Source: an uncultured Anaerolineae bacterium
GTDB lineage: Bacteria; Chloroflexota; Anaerolineae; Aggregatilineales; Phototrophicaceae
NCBI GenBank assembly: GCA_938022205.1
Contig: CALIEB010000014.1
Span: 1-64,000 of the forward strand
Length of the DNA: 64,000 nt
Reading direction: 5' to 3'
Both the position numbers and the translations under genes were made by a program. Each line of letters starts with the position of its first letter. Position 1 is the stretch's first letter. The notes under the pieces were generated by a model that was not told the origin of the DNA, made no database searches, and saw only the letters and a program-made list of their open reading frames with translations. Positions 42,174 through 54,544 of the stretch are shown one piece after another.

Positions 42174-43516
42174 CAGCTCAACTCCTCCAAACGCACTCGT
42201 TGTAAATTGGGGTTGTCGCAAGCAGCACGCCCGACTTTGGCGACATCGACCCAAGTGCCGCCCACCTTGACACGCACCACGTCCATCGTGAAGTCGGTGT
42301 TGCTGCCCACGCCGTTAACTAAGAACGACGACCCCACACCATAGCTGTCGACCGGCACACCGTCGCGCTCAAAAGCGGCGATGCGCTCACGGTTAAAGCC
42401 GCCGGTAACGACAATTTGTACGCCGGCGCAAAACGCTCGCGCCACGTCAACCAGCGCATCCGACACATCCCAAGCCTGCCACGCGGTGTTGAGTGCCTCA
42501 CGCATAGCGCGCACCAATGCCGCCGAAACGCCCTTTTCCGCGCCTTCGGGCAGCCCCGCGTCGCGCATGTTCGCCGACGTGTCTAACCGTACGCCATCCA
42601 GCGTCCAGCGACGCATGCCCACCTCGTCTTGCGCGAGATAGGCAGCACGATAGCGTTCCCAGAACGCCGCCAGCGTGCGGCGTGCGGCGCGCAGCGTGTC
42701 ATTTTCAAAGTCCGCCAGCAAGATGCGCGGCGTTTCTAACGGCATGTGTTGTGCAAAGCACAGCATCGCCTCCACATCGTCCGCCAAGAACGAGGCAATC
42801 AGCGCGTGCGGAATGGTGCCGCCGCCGCGTCCACCCCACCAGCGCGCCTGCGCGTGTGTGCTGACCATTGCCCGCAGCGTGCGACCGCTGTCGTGATTGT
42901 AACGCTGCACCGCCAGCCAATAGGCGTAGCCGTCCAGCTCTTGCGTCGCCATGAGGTCAAAGCGCGCGGGAAAATACAGCACTTGCTTGCCGTTGCTGGC
43001 TTGTAGTACGTCATAAACGTTGGTGGCGATGCGGCTAGCGCGCGTCAACACGCCTAACAGCGGCGTTTCGAGGGTGGCGAAGTCGCGGTAACGTCCGCGC
43101 ACCTTCAGCACAGGCTGCACTTGCGCAGGGTCACCGTCATAGTACGCCAACGCACCGTCGTGCAGCGCGTCCACGTCTAGCGCGTCCCACGTCGGGACAA
43201 AGTTTCCGTCCGCGCCCCAATAACCTGTCGCAGCGCGCAGCATGTGCAGCACCACGTCCACGCCCGCCACCAGAGCGTAAGGGCTGCGGCGGTGAAACAC
43301 TTGCGCTTCGACGACCGCATCACCCACCGCCAGCGTTTCTGCTTGCGCCACGCGGCGCGGGTTACTGCCCGCATAGCGATAGCCCGTCGCCGCCAGTTGC
43401 TCTAAAAGAAACACCACATTGGTAAAATAACGGTCGGTGTAATCACCTGAACGCAGCCCTTCTACGTCAACGCGCACAAGGTCGGCGGAGAGGCGTTTTT
43501 GGTCGAAAATGGTCAT
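42173..43516 (-). CDS. Nicotinate phosphoribosyltransferase-like protein
   Basis: 447 residues from the ATG at 43516, with AAAGGG upstream. The enzyme joins nicotinate and PRPP to nicotinate mononucleotide in NAD salvage. The family is recognised by G-G-G-T-I-P-H-A-L (about 226-236), V-R-L-D-T-S (about 288), V-T-G-G-F-N-R-E-R-I (about 350-360) and the Y-G-V-G-S-S glycine motif. The type resembles the Thermoplasma-like short NAPRT class. The stop overlaps the CpaF start. Product specificity (nicotinate versus other bases) is inferred. Confidence 0.83.
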   Translation of the reverse strand: MTIFDQKRLSADLVRVDVEGLRSGDYTDRYFTNVVFLLEQLAATGYRYAGSNPRRVAQAETLAVGDAVVEAQVFHRRSPYALVAGVDVVLHMLRAATGYWGADGNFVPTWDALDVDALHDGALAYYDGDPAQVQPVLKVRGRYRDFATLETPLLGVLTRASRIATNVYDVLQASNGKQVLYFPARFDLMATQELDGYAYWLAVQRYNHDSGRTLRAMVSTHAQARWWGGRGGGTIPHALIASFLADDVEAMLCFAQHMPLETPRILLADFENDTLRAARRTLAAFWERYRAAYLAQDEVGMRRWTLDGVRLDTSANMRDAGLPEGAEKGVSAALVRAMREALNTAWQAWDVSDALVDVARAFCAGVQIVVTGGFNRERIAAFERDGVPVDSYGVGSSFLVNGVGSNTDFTMDVVRVKVGGTWVDVAKVGRAACDNPNLQRVRLEELS

Positions 43517-43574
43517 CGCAATCCCTTTCAAAAGTGCCAACAACTATATATCGCATAAGGCAAATGTGGTATGG

Positions 43575-43580
43575 TATAAT
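43575..43580 (+). promoter_or_regulatory. Extended -10 promoter of the PfkB gene
   Basis: TGG-TATAAT, 53 nt before the ATG at 43634; no strong -35 box. Confidence 0.5.
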
Positions 43581-43633
43581 GCCCGACTGCTTCACCCTAT
43601 TGTTGATTTCATTCCACGTGATGAGTGTTGATA

Positions 43634-44593
43634 ATGCATATTTTAGTCACAGGTTCAGTCGCTTACGACTACCTCATGCGTTTCCCGGGCAGCTTCAAGG
43701 AACACATCCTCACCGATGCCCTGCACCAAGTCAGCCTCAGTTTTCTTGTAGACGACATGACGCGCCATTGGGGTGGCGTGGCGGCGAACATCGCGTTCAC
43801 GATGGCAAAGCTAGGTATCAGACCGCGCTTGATGGCAACCGTCGGACGCGACTTTAACGAATACCGCGAATGGCTGGAAGCGGCAGGCGTGGACACCAGC
43901 GCGGTCAGGCAGTACCACGACGTGTTCACGTCGTCATTTTTCTGCAACACCGACAAGGAAAACAACCAGCTCGCCTCTTTTTACGGCGGCGCAATGATGA
44001 AAGCGCGCGAATATCGCATTGCCGATCTTGGCGATTACCAACCAGATTTGGTGATTATCTCGCCCAACGACCCCGTAGCCATGAGCCAGCTCGCGCAAGA
44101 GTGCCGCGAGCGTGGGCTGCGCTTTGTCTATGACCCCAGCCAGCAAATTGCGCGTATGGACGGTGAAACGTTGCACCGCGACATGGAGGGCGCGTTCATG
44201 ATGGTGGTCAACCAGTACGAATCCACCCTCATCCGCGACAAAACGGGCATGACACTGGAAGACCTGCGCCGTACCATCGACCTGCTCGTGATAACGCACG
44301 GCGCACAAGGCTCTACCATCTACACCAACGGCGACGTGCTACACGTGCCGGCTTTCCCCGCCGAGAACATCGTCGACCCCACCGGTGCGGGCGATGCCTA
44401 CCGCGCCGGCTTGATTACGGGCATTCTTAAAGGGATGCCGCTTGACATTGCCGGACAGGTCGGCGCGCTATGTGCCACCTACGTTCTCGAAAATGTCGGC
44501 ACACAGAACCACGTTTACACGCTCGATGACTTCATCGCACGCTTTCGCCAACACTACCCTGACTACGGTCACCTTGACCGACTGCGCACGTAA
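43634..44593 (+). CDS. PfkB-family sugar/adenosine kinase
   Basis: 319 residues from the ATG at 43634. Ribokinase fold: G-S-V-A-Y-D near 7 and G-G-V-A-A-N near 49 at the sugar site, and D-P-T-G-A-G-D-A-Y-R-A-G (about 248-260) with the catalytic Asp. It has the adenosine-kinase-like V-A-Y-D-Y-L-M opening. The next gene is ahcY, whose product adenosine would be the natural substrate, so adenosine kinase is the best guess; sugar kinase is the alternative. The ATG at 43634 is favoured over an out-of-motif start 9 nt earlier. Confidence 0.8.
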   Translation: MHILVTGSVAYDYLMRFPGSFKEHILTDALHQVSLSFLVDDMTRHWGGVAANIAFTMAKLGIRPRLMATVGRDFNEYREWLEAAGVDTSAVRQYHDVFTSSFFCNTDKENNQLASFYGGAMMKAREYRIADLGDYQPDLVIISPNDPVAMSQLAQECRERGLRFVYDPSQQIARMDGETLHRDMEGAFMMVVNQYESTLIRDKTGMTLEDLRRTIDLLVITHGAQGSTIYTNGDVLHVPAFPAENIVDPTGAGDAYRAGLITGILKGMPLDIAGQVGALCATYVLENVGTQNHVYTLDDFIARFRQHYPDYGHLDRLRT

Positions 44594-44700
44594 CAGAACG
44601 ATTGCCCTACGCTGTCACACGCTAACCAATAGGGATAGCGACAGAACAGGCATCGTGTGTTAAAATTTGTCCCGCGTTTAGCTGCATGGTCACTATTTGA

Positions 44701-45975
<1,275 letters not shown>

Positions 45976-46010
45976 GCTAAAGTCAAGCTCATTTAAGGGG
46001 GCAAAGTCTT

Positions 46011-48476
46011 ATGAAAAATCTCGCGCGTTTGATGTGGTTTGTGGTGCTGCTGACTTTCGGCGCGGCTACCAGCTTGGCACAAGGCAACAGCCTCGTGCGC
46101 TTCGTGCATGTCGTTCCAAATGTAGGCGCGGTTGACGTGTTCCTCAACGGCACGCTCGCTGTTGAAACGCTGGCGTTTGGCAACGCTTCGACCTATCTGA
46201 CTGTCCCCAGCGGACAGCACACGGTCAGCGTCACCGCTAGCGGCACAAGCACGCCTCTTTGGCAGCAATCGATTAGTGCAGATGCCGGACGTGCCACGAC
46301 GTTGATAGCCTCGTCGGCAAATACGCCACAGTTTACCGCTTTCTCCGACAACCTAACGACCACAGGCTTTGGCAGCGGGCGACTGCTGCTCATCCATGCT
46401 GTTGAAGGCGCGCCGCCTGTTGATGTCAAGCTGGCGCGCAGCGTCACGCTCGGCGGCGTAGAACAGCCCGTAGGCACCACTATCGCCAGCGGCATGGCTT
46501 ACAACACGTCGTTTGGCGCGTTTGACCTGCCCGCCCAAAATTATGTCGTGAACGTCGTCGCCAGCGGCAGCGAAGCTCCCGTGCTAAGCGAGGTTAGCGT
46601 ACCGCTCCCCAGCGGCACGTCACAAATGGCGGTTGTTTACGGCACGCCCGCCCAGCCTTCCGTGCTGCTGCTCAATCGCGCCACCCAACCCAACGCGGAC
46701 AGCGGCTTGGTACGCTTCGTGCATGGGGTAATTGGCGCGGGCAACGTGGACATCTTGGTCAACAACACGCTGCTTGTGCCGAACTTAAGCGCGCGCACGG
46801 CTTCGGAACACATCGCGCTGCCTGCTGGCGAACACACGGTAAAAGTCGTCGTCGCTGGCAGCGATGGTGAGCTAGCACAAGCCGCGTTGGTGGTTGCCGC
46901 TGGGCAGGCGCAAACGCTCGTCGTTCAAGAGGCGGCAGGTGCCGCAGTTCTCGTCACCGTCACCGATGACCTCAGCGGCGTGAATGCCGATACCGCCGCG
47001 TTGACAGTCACCAACACCATCGTAGGTGGCGAAGTAAGTCGTGTGCAGTTAGGCAGCACAACCCTCGCCAACAGCCTACAAGCCGGCAATTCCGCGCCCG
47101 CTGTCACGCTGCGCCCGCAAAACGGCAGCATTAGCTTCACGCTGACGATTAGCGGACAAAGCGGCACGCTAAGCACGGCAAGCCAGCCCTTCTATGGCGG
47201 CGTGTATTACAACGTCATCGCGGTAGCAGGCGATGGGTTGTTTACCCCACCCACCATGCTCGTGCTGCCCACCAGCCTAGCGCAAACCGTCGGCAGCGCG
47301 CCCAGTGCTGCCACGCGCAGCGTTAGCACAACAGCTGCGCAGTCGCCTGCCGCTAGCGAGGTGGTCACTGCAACACCCGCCGCGCCTGTCGTGCAGCAGC
47401 CCAGCACTGCTAGCACAGGCAATGAGATTACTGCCAGCGTTGTGTTGAACCCGGGCGCGAACCTGCAGCTACGCCAATACCCCAACGCGACCTCGCTGTC
47501 GTTGGGGCTTGCGCCCTCAGGCAGCGTGTTAATTGTGCGCGGGCGCGAGGGTCGCCCAGTAGCGTTAGTCGAGGGACAGGCTCCGCCGCCCGAAGCTGAA
47601 ACCTGGGTTGACCCGGTGACGCTGCTTGAGAACGAGCGCGCTGACCTCGACCCTGCGCAAACGTGGCTGCGCGTTGTCTACAACACGCCTGACGGCGGCA
47701 CGATTACCGCTTGGGCGAACGCCCAACCTCTTGACGTGCGCAACGCCAGAGGCGAGCGGCAAAAGCTGCGCGATCTCGACACAGTCGGCGGCAACATTCC
47801 CGGGCGCGCTGAATCCACCGCCATCACACCGCCGCCCGTCACGCAAGACACGCTCACTGCTGTCGTGATTAACATCAACCCAGGCGCAAACCTCAACATC
47901 CGCCGCTATCCCAACGCCGACTCCGAAGTCATCGGCAAAATTCCTGTTAACACGGTACTCGTCTTCGTTGGCATGGTAGAAACCGACGACTGGGCGTTTA
48001 TTGAGTACGCTGCGCCCGAAGGCGGCACCATCGTCGGCTGGGTGTCGACACAGTACCTGCGCTATGAGTACAACGGCAGGGTTTATCAGCTCGAAGATTT
48101 CAAGAACATCATCTCGCGCTCTACGTCGCAAGCCCTGTTTGAAATCATTCCCGCCACGCGCCCGGGCGAAGTTTTAGGCAATGTGCGCCCCGTCACAGTC
48201 GCCACGCCAAGCCCACTGCGCGATGCGTTTGTGGCAGTCGTACAGCTCGACCCCACCGCCAACCTGCAGTTGCGCCGCTACCCCGATGCGACTAGCGAAT
48301 CGCTCAACCTTATCCCTAGCGGCACACAGCTCGTCGTCACCGCCCGCACAGAAGCGGCGGATTGGCTGCGCGTGACGTTCGAGGGCAGCACCGGTTGGGT
48401 CGCTGCGCAGTTTGTGCGTGTCACATATAACGGGCGCATTGTCGACCTCACAGAAATCCCGTTGGCAGAGAACTAA
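46011..48476 (+). CDS. Secreted protein with DUF4397 domains and three SH3-like domains
   Basis: 821 residues with a signal peptide (1-24). Residues about 26-240 and 245-430 contain repeats of the DUF4397 pattern: L-V-R-F-V-H at the start, followed by V-D-V-F/I-L-V-N and a P-A-G-x-H-T turn; these are beta-sandwich surface domains. A Ser/Thr/Ala linker leads to three bacterial SH3-like modules, each beginning with an N-x-R/Q-x-Y-P or N-L-N/Q-L/I-R-R-Y-P strand (about 482, 625 and 745). SH3 modules would bind peptidoglycan, keeping the protein at the cell wall. Function unknown. The strong AAGGGGGC ribosome site and 35-nt distance from ahcY suggest possible co-transcription. Confidence 0.85.
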   Translation: MKNLARLMWFVVLLTFGAATSLAQGNSLVRFVHVVPNVGAVDVFLNGTLAVETLAFGNASTYLTVPSGQHTVSVTASGTSTPLWQQSISADAGRATTLIASSANTPQFTAFSDNLTTTGFGSGRLLLIHAVEGAPPVDVKLARSVTLGGVEQPVGTTIASGMAYNTSFGAFDLPAQNYVVNVVASGSEAPVLSEVSVPLPSGTSQMAVVYGTPAQPSVLLLNRATQPNADSGLVRFVHGVIGAGNVDILVNNTLLVPNLSARTASEHIALPAGEHTVKVVVAGSDGELAQAALVVAAGQAQTLVVQEAAGAAVLVTVTDDLSGVNADTAALTVTNTIVGGEVSRVQLGSTTLANSLQAGNSAPAVTLRPQNGSISFTLTISGQSGTLSTASQPFYGGVYYNVIAVAGDGLFTPPTMLVLPTSLAQTVGSAPSAATRSVSTTAAQSPAASEVVTATPAAPVVQQPSTASTGNEITASVVLNPGANLQLRQYPNATSLSLGLAPSGSVLIVRGREGRPVALVEGQAPPPEAETWVDPVTLLENERADLDPAQTWLRVVYNTPDGGTITAWANAQPLDVRNARGERQKLRDLDTVGGNIPGRAESTAITPPPVTQDTLTAVVININPGANLNIRRYPNADSEVIGKIPVNTVLVFVGMVETDDWAFIEYAAPEGGTIVGWVSTQYLRYEYNGRVYQLEDFKNIISRSTSQALFEIIPATRPGEVLGNVRPVTVATPSPLRDAFVAVVQLDPTANLQLRRYPDATSESLNLIPSGTQLVVTARTEAADWLRVTFEGSTGWVAAQFVRVTYNGRIVDLTEIPLAEN

Positions 48477-48497
48477 ACACTTCCCAGCGGAAACCCC

Positions 48498-48534
48498 AAA
48501 AGCCTTGCTCGCCTGCGCAAGGCTTTTTGTTTTG
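48498..48534 (+). terminator. Terminator after the DUF4397-SH3 gene
   Basis: AAAAGCCTTGC pairs with GCAAGGCTTTT, followed by T-rich GTTTTG. A strong intrinsic terminator. Confidence 0.9.
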
Positions 48535-48586
48535 TGGCATAATAAAAAGGCAATTTGCCGACTATGCTGCACGGAAAAGAGGGTCT

Positions 48587-50758
48587 ATGACCAATCGTTC
48601 GAGGATTTGGTTTGTTCTAAGCAGCTTGCTGTTCACGCTGCTCGCGGCGTGCGCGCCCACTGAAGAAGAGGCTCTGCCCACGCTGGTGCCGACCGCCACG
48701 CCTGCCCCGCCCACCGCCACTGCTAGCGCAACACCGCCGCCGACGTTCACGCCCAGCCCAACGCCCAAAATCCCGCGCACACAAAGCGAAGACCCTAACC
48801 GCCAGTCCTATGCACGCGTGGTACATGCGAACGCGGCACTGCCTGCGGTGGATGTCTATCTCGATGACCTGCTGTTCGCACCCTACTTAGAATACGGGCA
48901 GTTCATCGAAGCCAGCGGCATTGAGGCGGGCATGTACGCCCTGCGCGTTTATCCTGTCGGACAGCGCGACACTGCCCCGCCCGTGTTCGAGATGGTTGCT
49001 GTTATCGACGCGCTGAAGACCTACCATGTCGTCCTCTACGAGAGCAACGGCAAGCCGCAGGTAACGTTGTTTGAGGAAGACATGCGCCCTGTCACAGGCA
49101 GCCAAAGCCGCATCAGCCTAATTAACGCCATGCCCAAAAGCGTTAACCTCGCGCTGCAAGAAGGCACGCAAGCCTTGCTCACCACCAGTGCCAGCGGGCA
49201 AATGTCGCCACCGCGACTGCTCGAAGCAGGCGAACTGGTCTACAATTTGCGCTTAGACGGGGCTATTTTGCGCGGCAGCCGCCAACGCATCGCCGCCCGC
49301 GAAAGCTACACGTTTGTCGTAACCGCACCCGCCGATGACCTCAATAACGTGCGCGTCATGGTGCTGCGTTCACGGCTAGCGGGCTTGGCGGAAGTGCGCG
49401 TTGTCAGCATCGCCCAAGACAACACGCTCGACCTGCTGCTCAACGGCAAGCCGCTCGCTGAACAGCTCGGCACACACTACGTTACCGACTTTCAGCAGCT
49501 CGCCACCCAAGACTACGAGTTGCGCGTCTACGCCAGTGGCAGTGACCGCAGCAGCGTTGAGCCGTTGGTGCTGACGCGCTTCTCGCCGCAACCCAACGAG
49601 CGCATCACGCTGGTGATTATCGGCAAGGGCAACGACCTGCGCGTGGTCACACACCGCGCCAACGGCACACCCACCAACGTTGCCCAAGCGCGCTTGTTCG
49701 TGTTGCATGGGCTGTATGAAGTGCCGCGCGTGCAAGGACAAATGGTCACAGAAACCAGCATTAATCTCGCCTATGGTCAAGTGACCCAAGTTGGCGAAAT
49801 TCCCGCTGGAGATTTTGGGGTAACGTGGAACGTGCAGCGCGGCAGCCAGCTCGGCGAACAGCTGCAGACCATCGACGGCATACGCCTAAACGAAGGCGAA
49901 GAATACTTGTACATCTTTAGCGGGCGCACCGACTTGCCGTTGCTTTTGCTCAGCGAGCGCGTGGGCGTGCGCGTCGCCACACCGTCGCCCGCCGAAGTTG
50001 CCGCGCAGCCCACGCCTGTACTGCCGCCTGTCATGCGTGCTATCAACGCCATTGCGGGCTTAACCGTCGAGTTCCGCGTGGACGATGTCCCGATTGCCAG
50101 CGGGATTGCCAGCCGCACAGGCAGCAGCACGCCTGCTACGCTGCTAGCGGGTGAGCGTGTCCTCACGGTCGTCAACAATGAGACCCAAACGCTGTTGGCG
50201 CGTCTTATCACCCAGCTTGAAAGTGGCAAAGCGTACGTGTTCATCGCGCACGGGCGTTTTGAGACGGGTTATGCGATTATGCTGCTGGAAGATACGCGAT
50301 TTGGCAGCGCACCTACCACACGTCTCATCAACCTAAGTCCGGTCAGCACTGAGATGGGCTTGGCATACAACGTTTCCACCAACACCGTTGAGCCGTTTCC
50401 AGACCTACGCACCTTAGATGAGCCGCCCATCGTGTCTACCCAAGAGGTCTTGGACGAAAACGGCAACGTCATCGGCTACGAAACGGTTATCGAAGAGAAG
50501 ACCTATCGTCTGTCTATTCTCGGTGGGCTGGTGCGCCAAAACAACAACATCGCCTCAAATGCCGCATCGACCGTAGCACCTATCGAGGGCAGCTTAGGCA
50601 GCAAGGATTTCTACGTCATCGACAACTTCACTGCCAGCGTTTCCAACATTCTGCCCGCTGTACTCGTGCGTGAGAACACCCACTACGACGTTATCGCCAT
50701 ACAAGACCGCTTTACGCCCCTTGTAGATGCCTTTATTGTCCCCTACACGCGACCTTAA
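48587..50758 (+). CDS. DUF4397-containing lipoprotein
   Basis: 723 residues from the ATG at 48587. Lipobox L-L-A-A-C (about 16-20), then a Thr/Pro/Ala-rich linker (about 25-60). DUF4397-like modules follow: A-R-V-V-H-A-N (about 70) and A-V-D-V-Y-L-D, then A-E-V-R-V-V-S near 262 and further copies near 480 and 600. It appears to be a lipid-anchored relative of the upstream secreted protein; the two were probably born by duplication of the domain family. No SH3 modules. The downstream gene is separated by an inverted repeat with a promoter. Confidence 0.82.
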   Translation: MTNRSRIWFVLSSLLFTLLAACAPTEEEALPTLVPTATPAPPTATASATPPPTFTPSPTPKIPRTQSEDPNRQSYARVVHANAALPAVDVYLDDLLFAPYLEYGQFIEASGIEAGMYALRVYPVGQRDTAPPVFEMVAVIDALKTYHVVLYESNGKPQVTLFEEDMRPVTGSQSRISLINAMPKSVNLALQEGTQALLTTSASGQMSPPRLLEAGELVYNLRLDGAILRGSRQRIAARESYTFVVTAPADDLNNVRVMVLRSRLAGLAEVRVVSIAQDNTLDLLLNGKPLAEQLGTHYVTDFQQLATQDYELRVYASGSDRSSVEPLVLTRFSPQPNERITLVIIGKGNDLRVVTHRANGTPTNVAQARLFVLHGLYEVPRVQGQMVTETSINLAYGQVTQVGEIPAGDFGVTWNVQRGSQLGEQLQTIDGIRLNEGEEYLYIFSGRTDLPLLLLSERVGVRVATPSPAEVAAQPTPVLPPVMRAINAIAGLTVEFRVDDVPIASGIASRTGSSTPATLLAGERVLTVVNNETQTLLARLITQLESGKAYVFIAHGRFETGYAIMLLEDTRFGSAPTTRLINLSPVSTEMGLAYNVSTNTVEPFPDLRTLDEPPIVSTQEVLDENGNVIGYETVIEEKTYRLSILGGLVRQNNNIASNAASTVAPIEGSLGSKDFYVIDNFTASVSNILPAVLVRENTHYDVIAIQDRFTPLVDAFIVPYTRP

Positions 50759-50765
50759 GCCTAGA

Positions 50766-50803
50766 AGAACGCACGACACTTGCTATAATGTGTCGTGCGT
50801 TCT
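50766..50803. promoter_or_regulatory. 14-bp perfect inverted repeat around an extended -10 box
   Basis: AGAACGCACGACAC (50766-50779) and GTGTCGTGCGTTCT (50790-50803) are exact reverse complements. The 10-nt centre TTGCTATAAT holds TGCTATAAT, an extended -10 (-10 at 50784-50789). It begins 7 nt after the previous stop and ends 28 nt before the rmd start. It may be a terminator hairpin, an operator, or both. Confidence 0.85.
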
Positions 50804-50831
50804 ATTCACCCAACCTTAAGGGCTGTTCACC

Positions 50832-52776
<1,945 letters not shown>

Positions 52777-53562
52777 ATGTTTGACACCCACTGCCATCTC
52801 AACTTTCATGACTTTGACGCAGATCGCGCCGACGTGATAGCGCAAGCGTACGCGGCAGGCGTAGCGCGCGTTTTGCTGCCGGCGATTGACCTAGAGACTA
52901 GCCGTGACGTGACGGCAATGGCGGCGGCGCACAACGGGCTATACTGTGCGGTAGGCGTGCATCCCAACAGCACAGCAACCTTTGGCGACAGCACGCTTGC
53001 GGACTTACGCGCGCTAGCCAGCGCGCCCAAAGTTGTGGCAATTGGTGAAATTGGGCTAGATTACTATTGGAACAAAAGCCCTAAAGACCGTCAAGCTGCC
53101 GCCTTTGCCGCACAGCTTGAGCTGGCAAGCGCGCTGGAGCTGCCGGTAATTATCCACGACCGTGACGCGCACGAGGACACGCTGGCGATACTTGAGGCAT
53201 GGGCGCGCACGCTGCCTGCCAGCTTGCAGGGACGCGCGGGCGTGCTGCATTCTTGCTCTGCGCCCCTGCCAATCGCCCAGCGCGCCGTTGCACTTGGCTT
53301 CTACATTGGCTTCACGGGTCCGTTAACATTTAAGAAGTCGGAAGAACTGCAGGCGGTCGCACGTGCGCTGCCGCCCGACCGCCTGCTTGTGGAAACAGAC
53401 GCGCCTTATCTTACGCCCGAGCCGTTTCGAGGCAAGCGCAACAGTCCTGCTTATATCCCTTACATCGTCGACAGGTTGGCGAGCATACACGGCATGACCA
53501 GCGCGCAAATGGCAGCGCAAACGACCGACAACGCGCTGCGCTTGTTCGGTATCACCCCATAA
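52777..53562 (+). CDS. tatD: TatD-family metal-dependent nuclease
   Basis: 261 residues, amidohydrolase TIM barrel. Metal-binding T-H-C-H-L (about 3-7), G-E-I-G-L-D (about 90-95), V-I-I-H-D-R (about 124-129), V-L-H-S-C (about 152) and E-T-D-A-P-Y-L (about 206-212) are all in place. TatD/YcfH enzymes act as 3'-5' exonucleases, possibly on D-aminoacyl-tRNA or DNA ends. It starts one nucleotide after the gmd stop, so it is in the same transcript, although functionally unrelated. Confidence 0.93.
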   Translation: MFDTHCHLNFHDFDADRADVIAQAYAAGVARVLLPAIDLETSRDVTAMAAAHNGLYCAVGVHPNSTATFGDSTLADLRALASAPKVVAIGEIGLDYYWNKSPKDRQAAAFAAQLELASALELPVIIHDRDAHEDTLAILEAWARTLPASLQGRAGVLHSCSAPLPIAQRAVALGFYIGFTGPLTFKKSEELQAVARALPPDRLLVETDAPYLTPEPFRGKRNSPAYIPYIVDRLASIHGMTSAQMAAQTTDNALRLFGITP

Positions 53563-53570
53563 GACAAAAA

Positions 53571-53592
53571 GCCCTGACCACTCGGTCAGGGC
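53571..53592. terminator. Terminator between tatD and the exported repeat protein
   Basis: GCCCTGACC pairs with GGTCAGGGC (9 bp, 4-nt loop). The preceding AAAAA gives the minus-strand transcript a U-tract, so it most clearly ends the exported-protein gene; the plus-strand side is weak. Confidence 0.85.
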
Positions 53593-53614
53593 GATAAATT
53601 GGTGCTTAAGTGGC

Positions 53615-54382
53615 TTAGCGACGATTGCCACGCAGCCGCAACGGGGTGTTGCTGTTCAAGCGTTCAGTAAGTTCAACGCGGAAGAGTGCAAGCCGTGCGT
53701 CCGCCAGAGCTTGCGAAATCACGCCGTCAGTCACTTGCTGGGTCAAGCGTGTCTGCATGGGCGCGATTGCCTCGTTGACAAACTCGTCAATGTTCACGTT
53801 GGCATCGGTCAAAATTTGCCCCAGCGTCTTACCACCCAGCACTTGCTCGCGGATTTGCGCCAGCGTTAGCCCTGTTTTCTCTTGCACAAGCTGCATAATA
53901 TTGGCGCGATCGGGCATAGGTCTCACGCCGCGACCACCGCGACCACTGCGTTCGCCAAAGTTTGGGAACATGCCACGCTCACTGCGTGCGCCCGTGCTAA
54001 AGTCTTGCAAGACTTGCGGCAAATTTGCCAAGAGCAAGTTCGCTTGCGCTTGCGTGAGCTTGCCGTCCGCCACTGCTTTGTTAATCGCTTCAGTAATCAC
54101 GGCTTGGGCTTGGCTGGTCAGCGCAGCCATGTCGCCGCCCTTCTCCGTCACGATATCCGCCAACGTCTTGCCGCTGCGCAGCTCCTGCATGAGTTCAAAC
54201 GTCGTCAGCCCGGTGGCTTCGCTCGCCAGCGTGATAAGCTGATGCACAGCGTCCGCACCTACCGGAGGATTTGCGCCACCAAATGGCGGAAAACCACCGC
54301 GCTGCGCTTGGGCAAGCCCTGCGGCAGGCAAAGCTAACAAGGCAACAATAAACAACACCGCGAGAGATTTTTTGGTTAACAT
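53615..54382 (-). CDS. Exported protein with duplicated helical domain
   Basis: 255 residues. Signal peptide (1-27, A-x-A-Q-A region) then two related segments: about 48-118 and 165-240 both contain a T-G-L-T pattern, a G-K-T-L-x-x-I turn and an A-I/M-N-x-A or Q-x-x-L-x-x-V helix. The repeats suggest tandem duplication of a ~60-residue helical unit. A Gly/Arg-rich segment (about 130-155) separates them, and the C-terminus is Arg-rich. I do not recognise the family; similar exported proteins with unknown function occur in related genomes. Confidence 0.65.
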   Translation of the reverse strand: MLTKKSLAVLFIVALLALPAAGLAQAQRGGFPPFGGANPPVGADAVHQLITLASEATGLTTFELMQELRSGKTLADIVTEKGGDMAALTSQAQAVITEAINKAVADGKLTQAQANLLLANLPQVLQDFSTGARSERGMFPNFGERSGRGGRGVRPMPDRANIMQLVQEKTGLTLAQIREQVLGGKTLGQILTDANVNIDEFVNEAIAPMQTRLTQQVTDGVISQALADARLALFRVELTERLNSNTPLRLRGNRR

Positions 54383-54544
54383 GGTTACGCTCCTCGTGTA
54401 TCATCGGTCATTACCCTTACCATACGGCAAAGATGTAATCAAACCTCATCGAATATGTAAATGAATGGTAAACTGTTCTACGGCACGCCATGAGAGCGAC
54501 GCGGTATTCAACCACGCGCTCAACAACTAGGAAGGTTGCTTATC

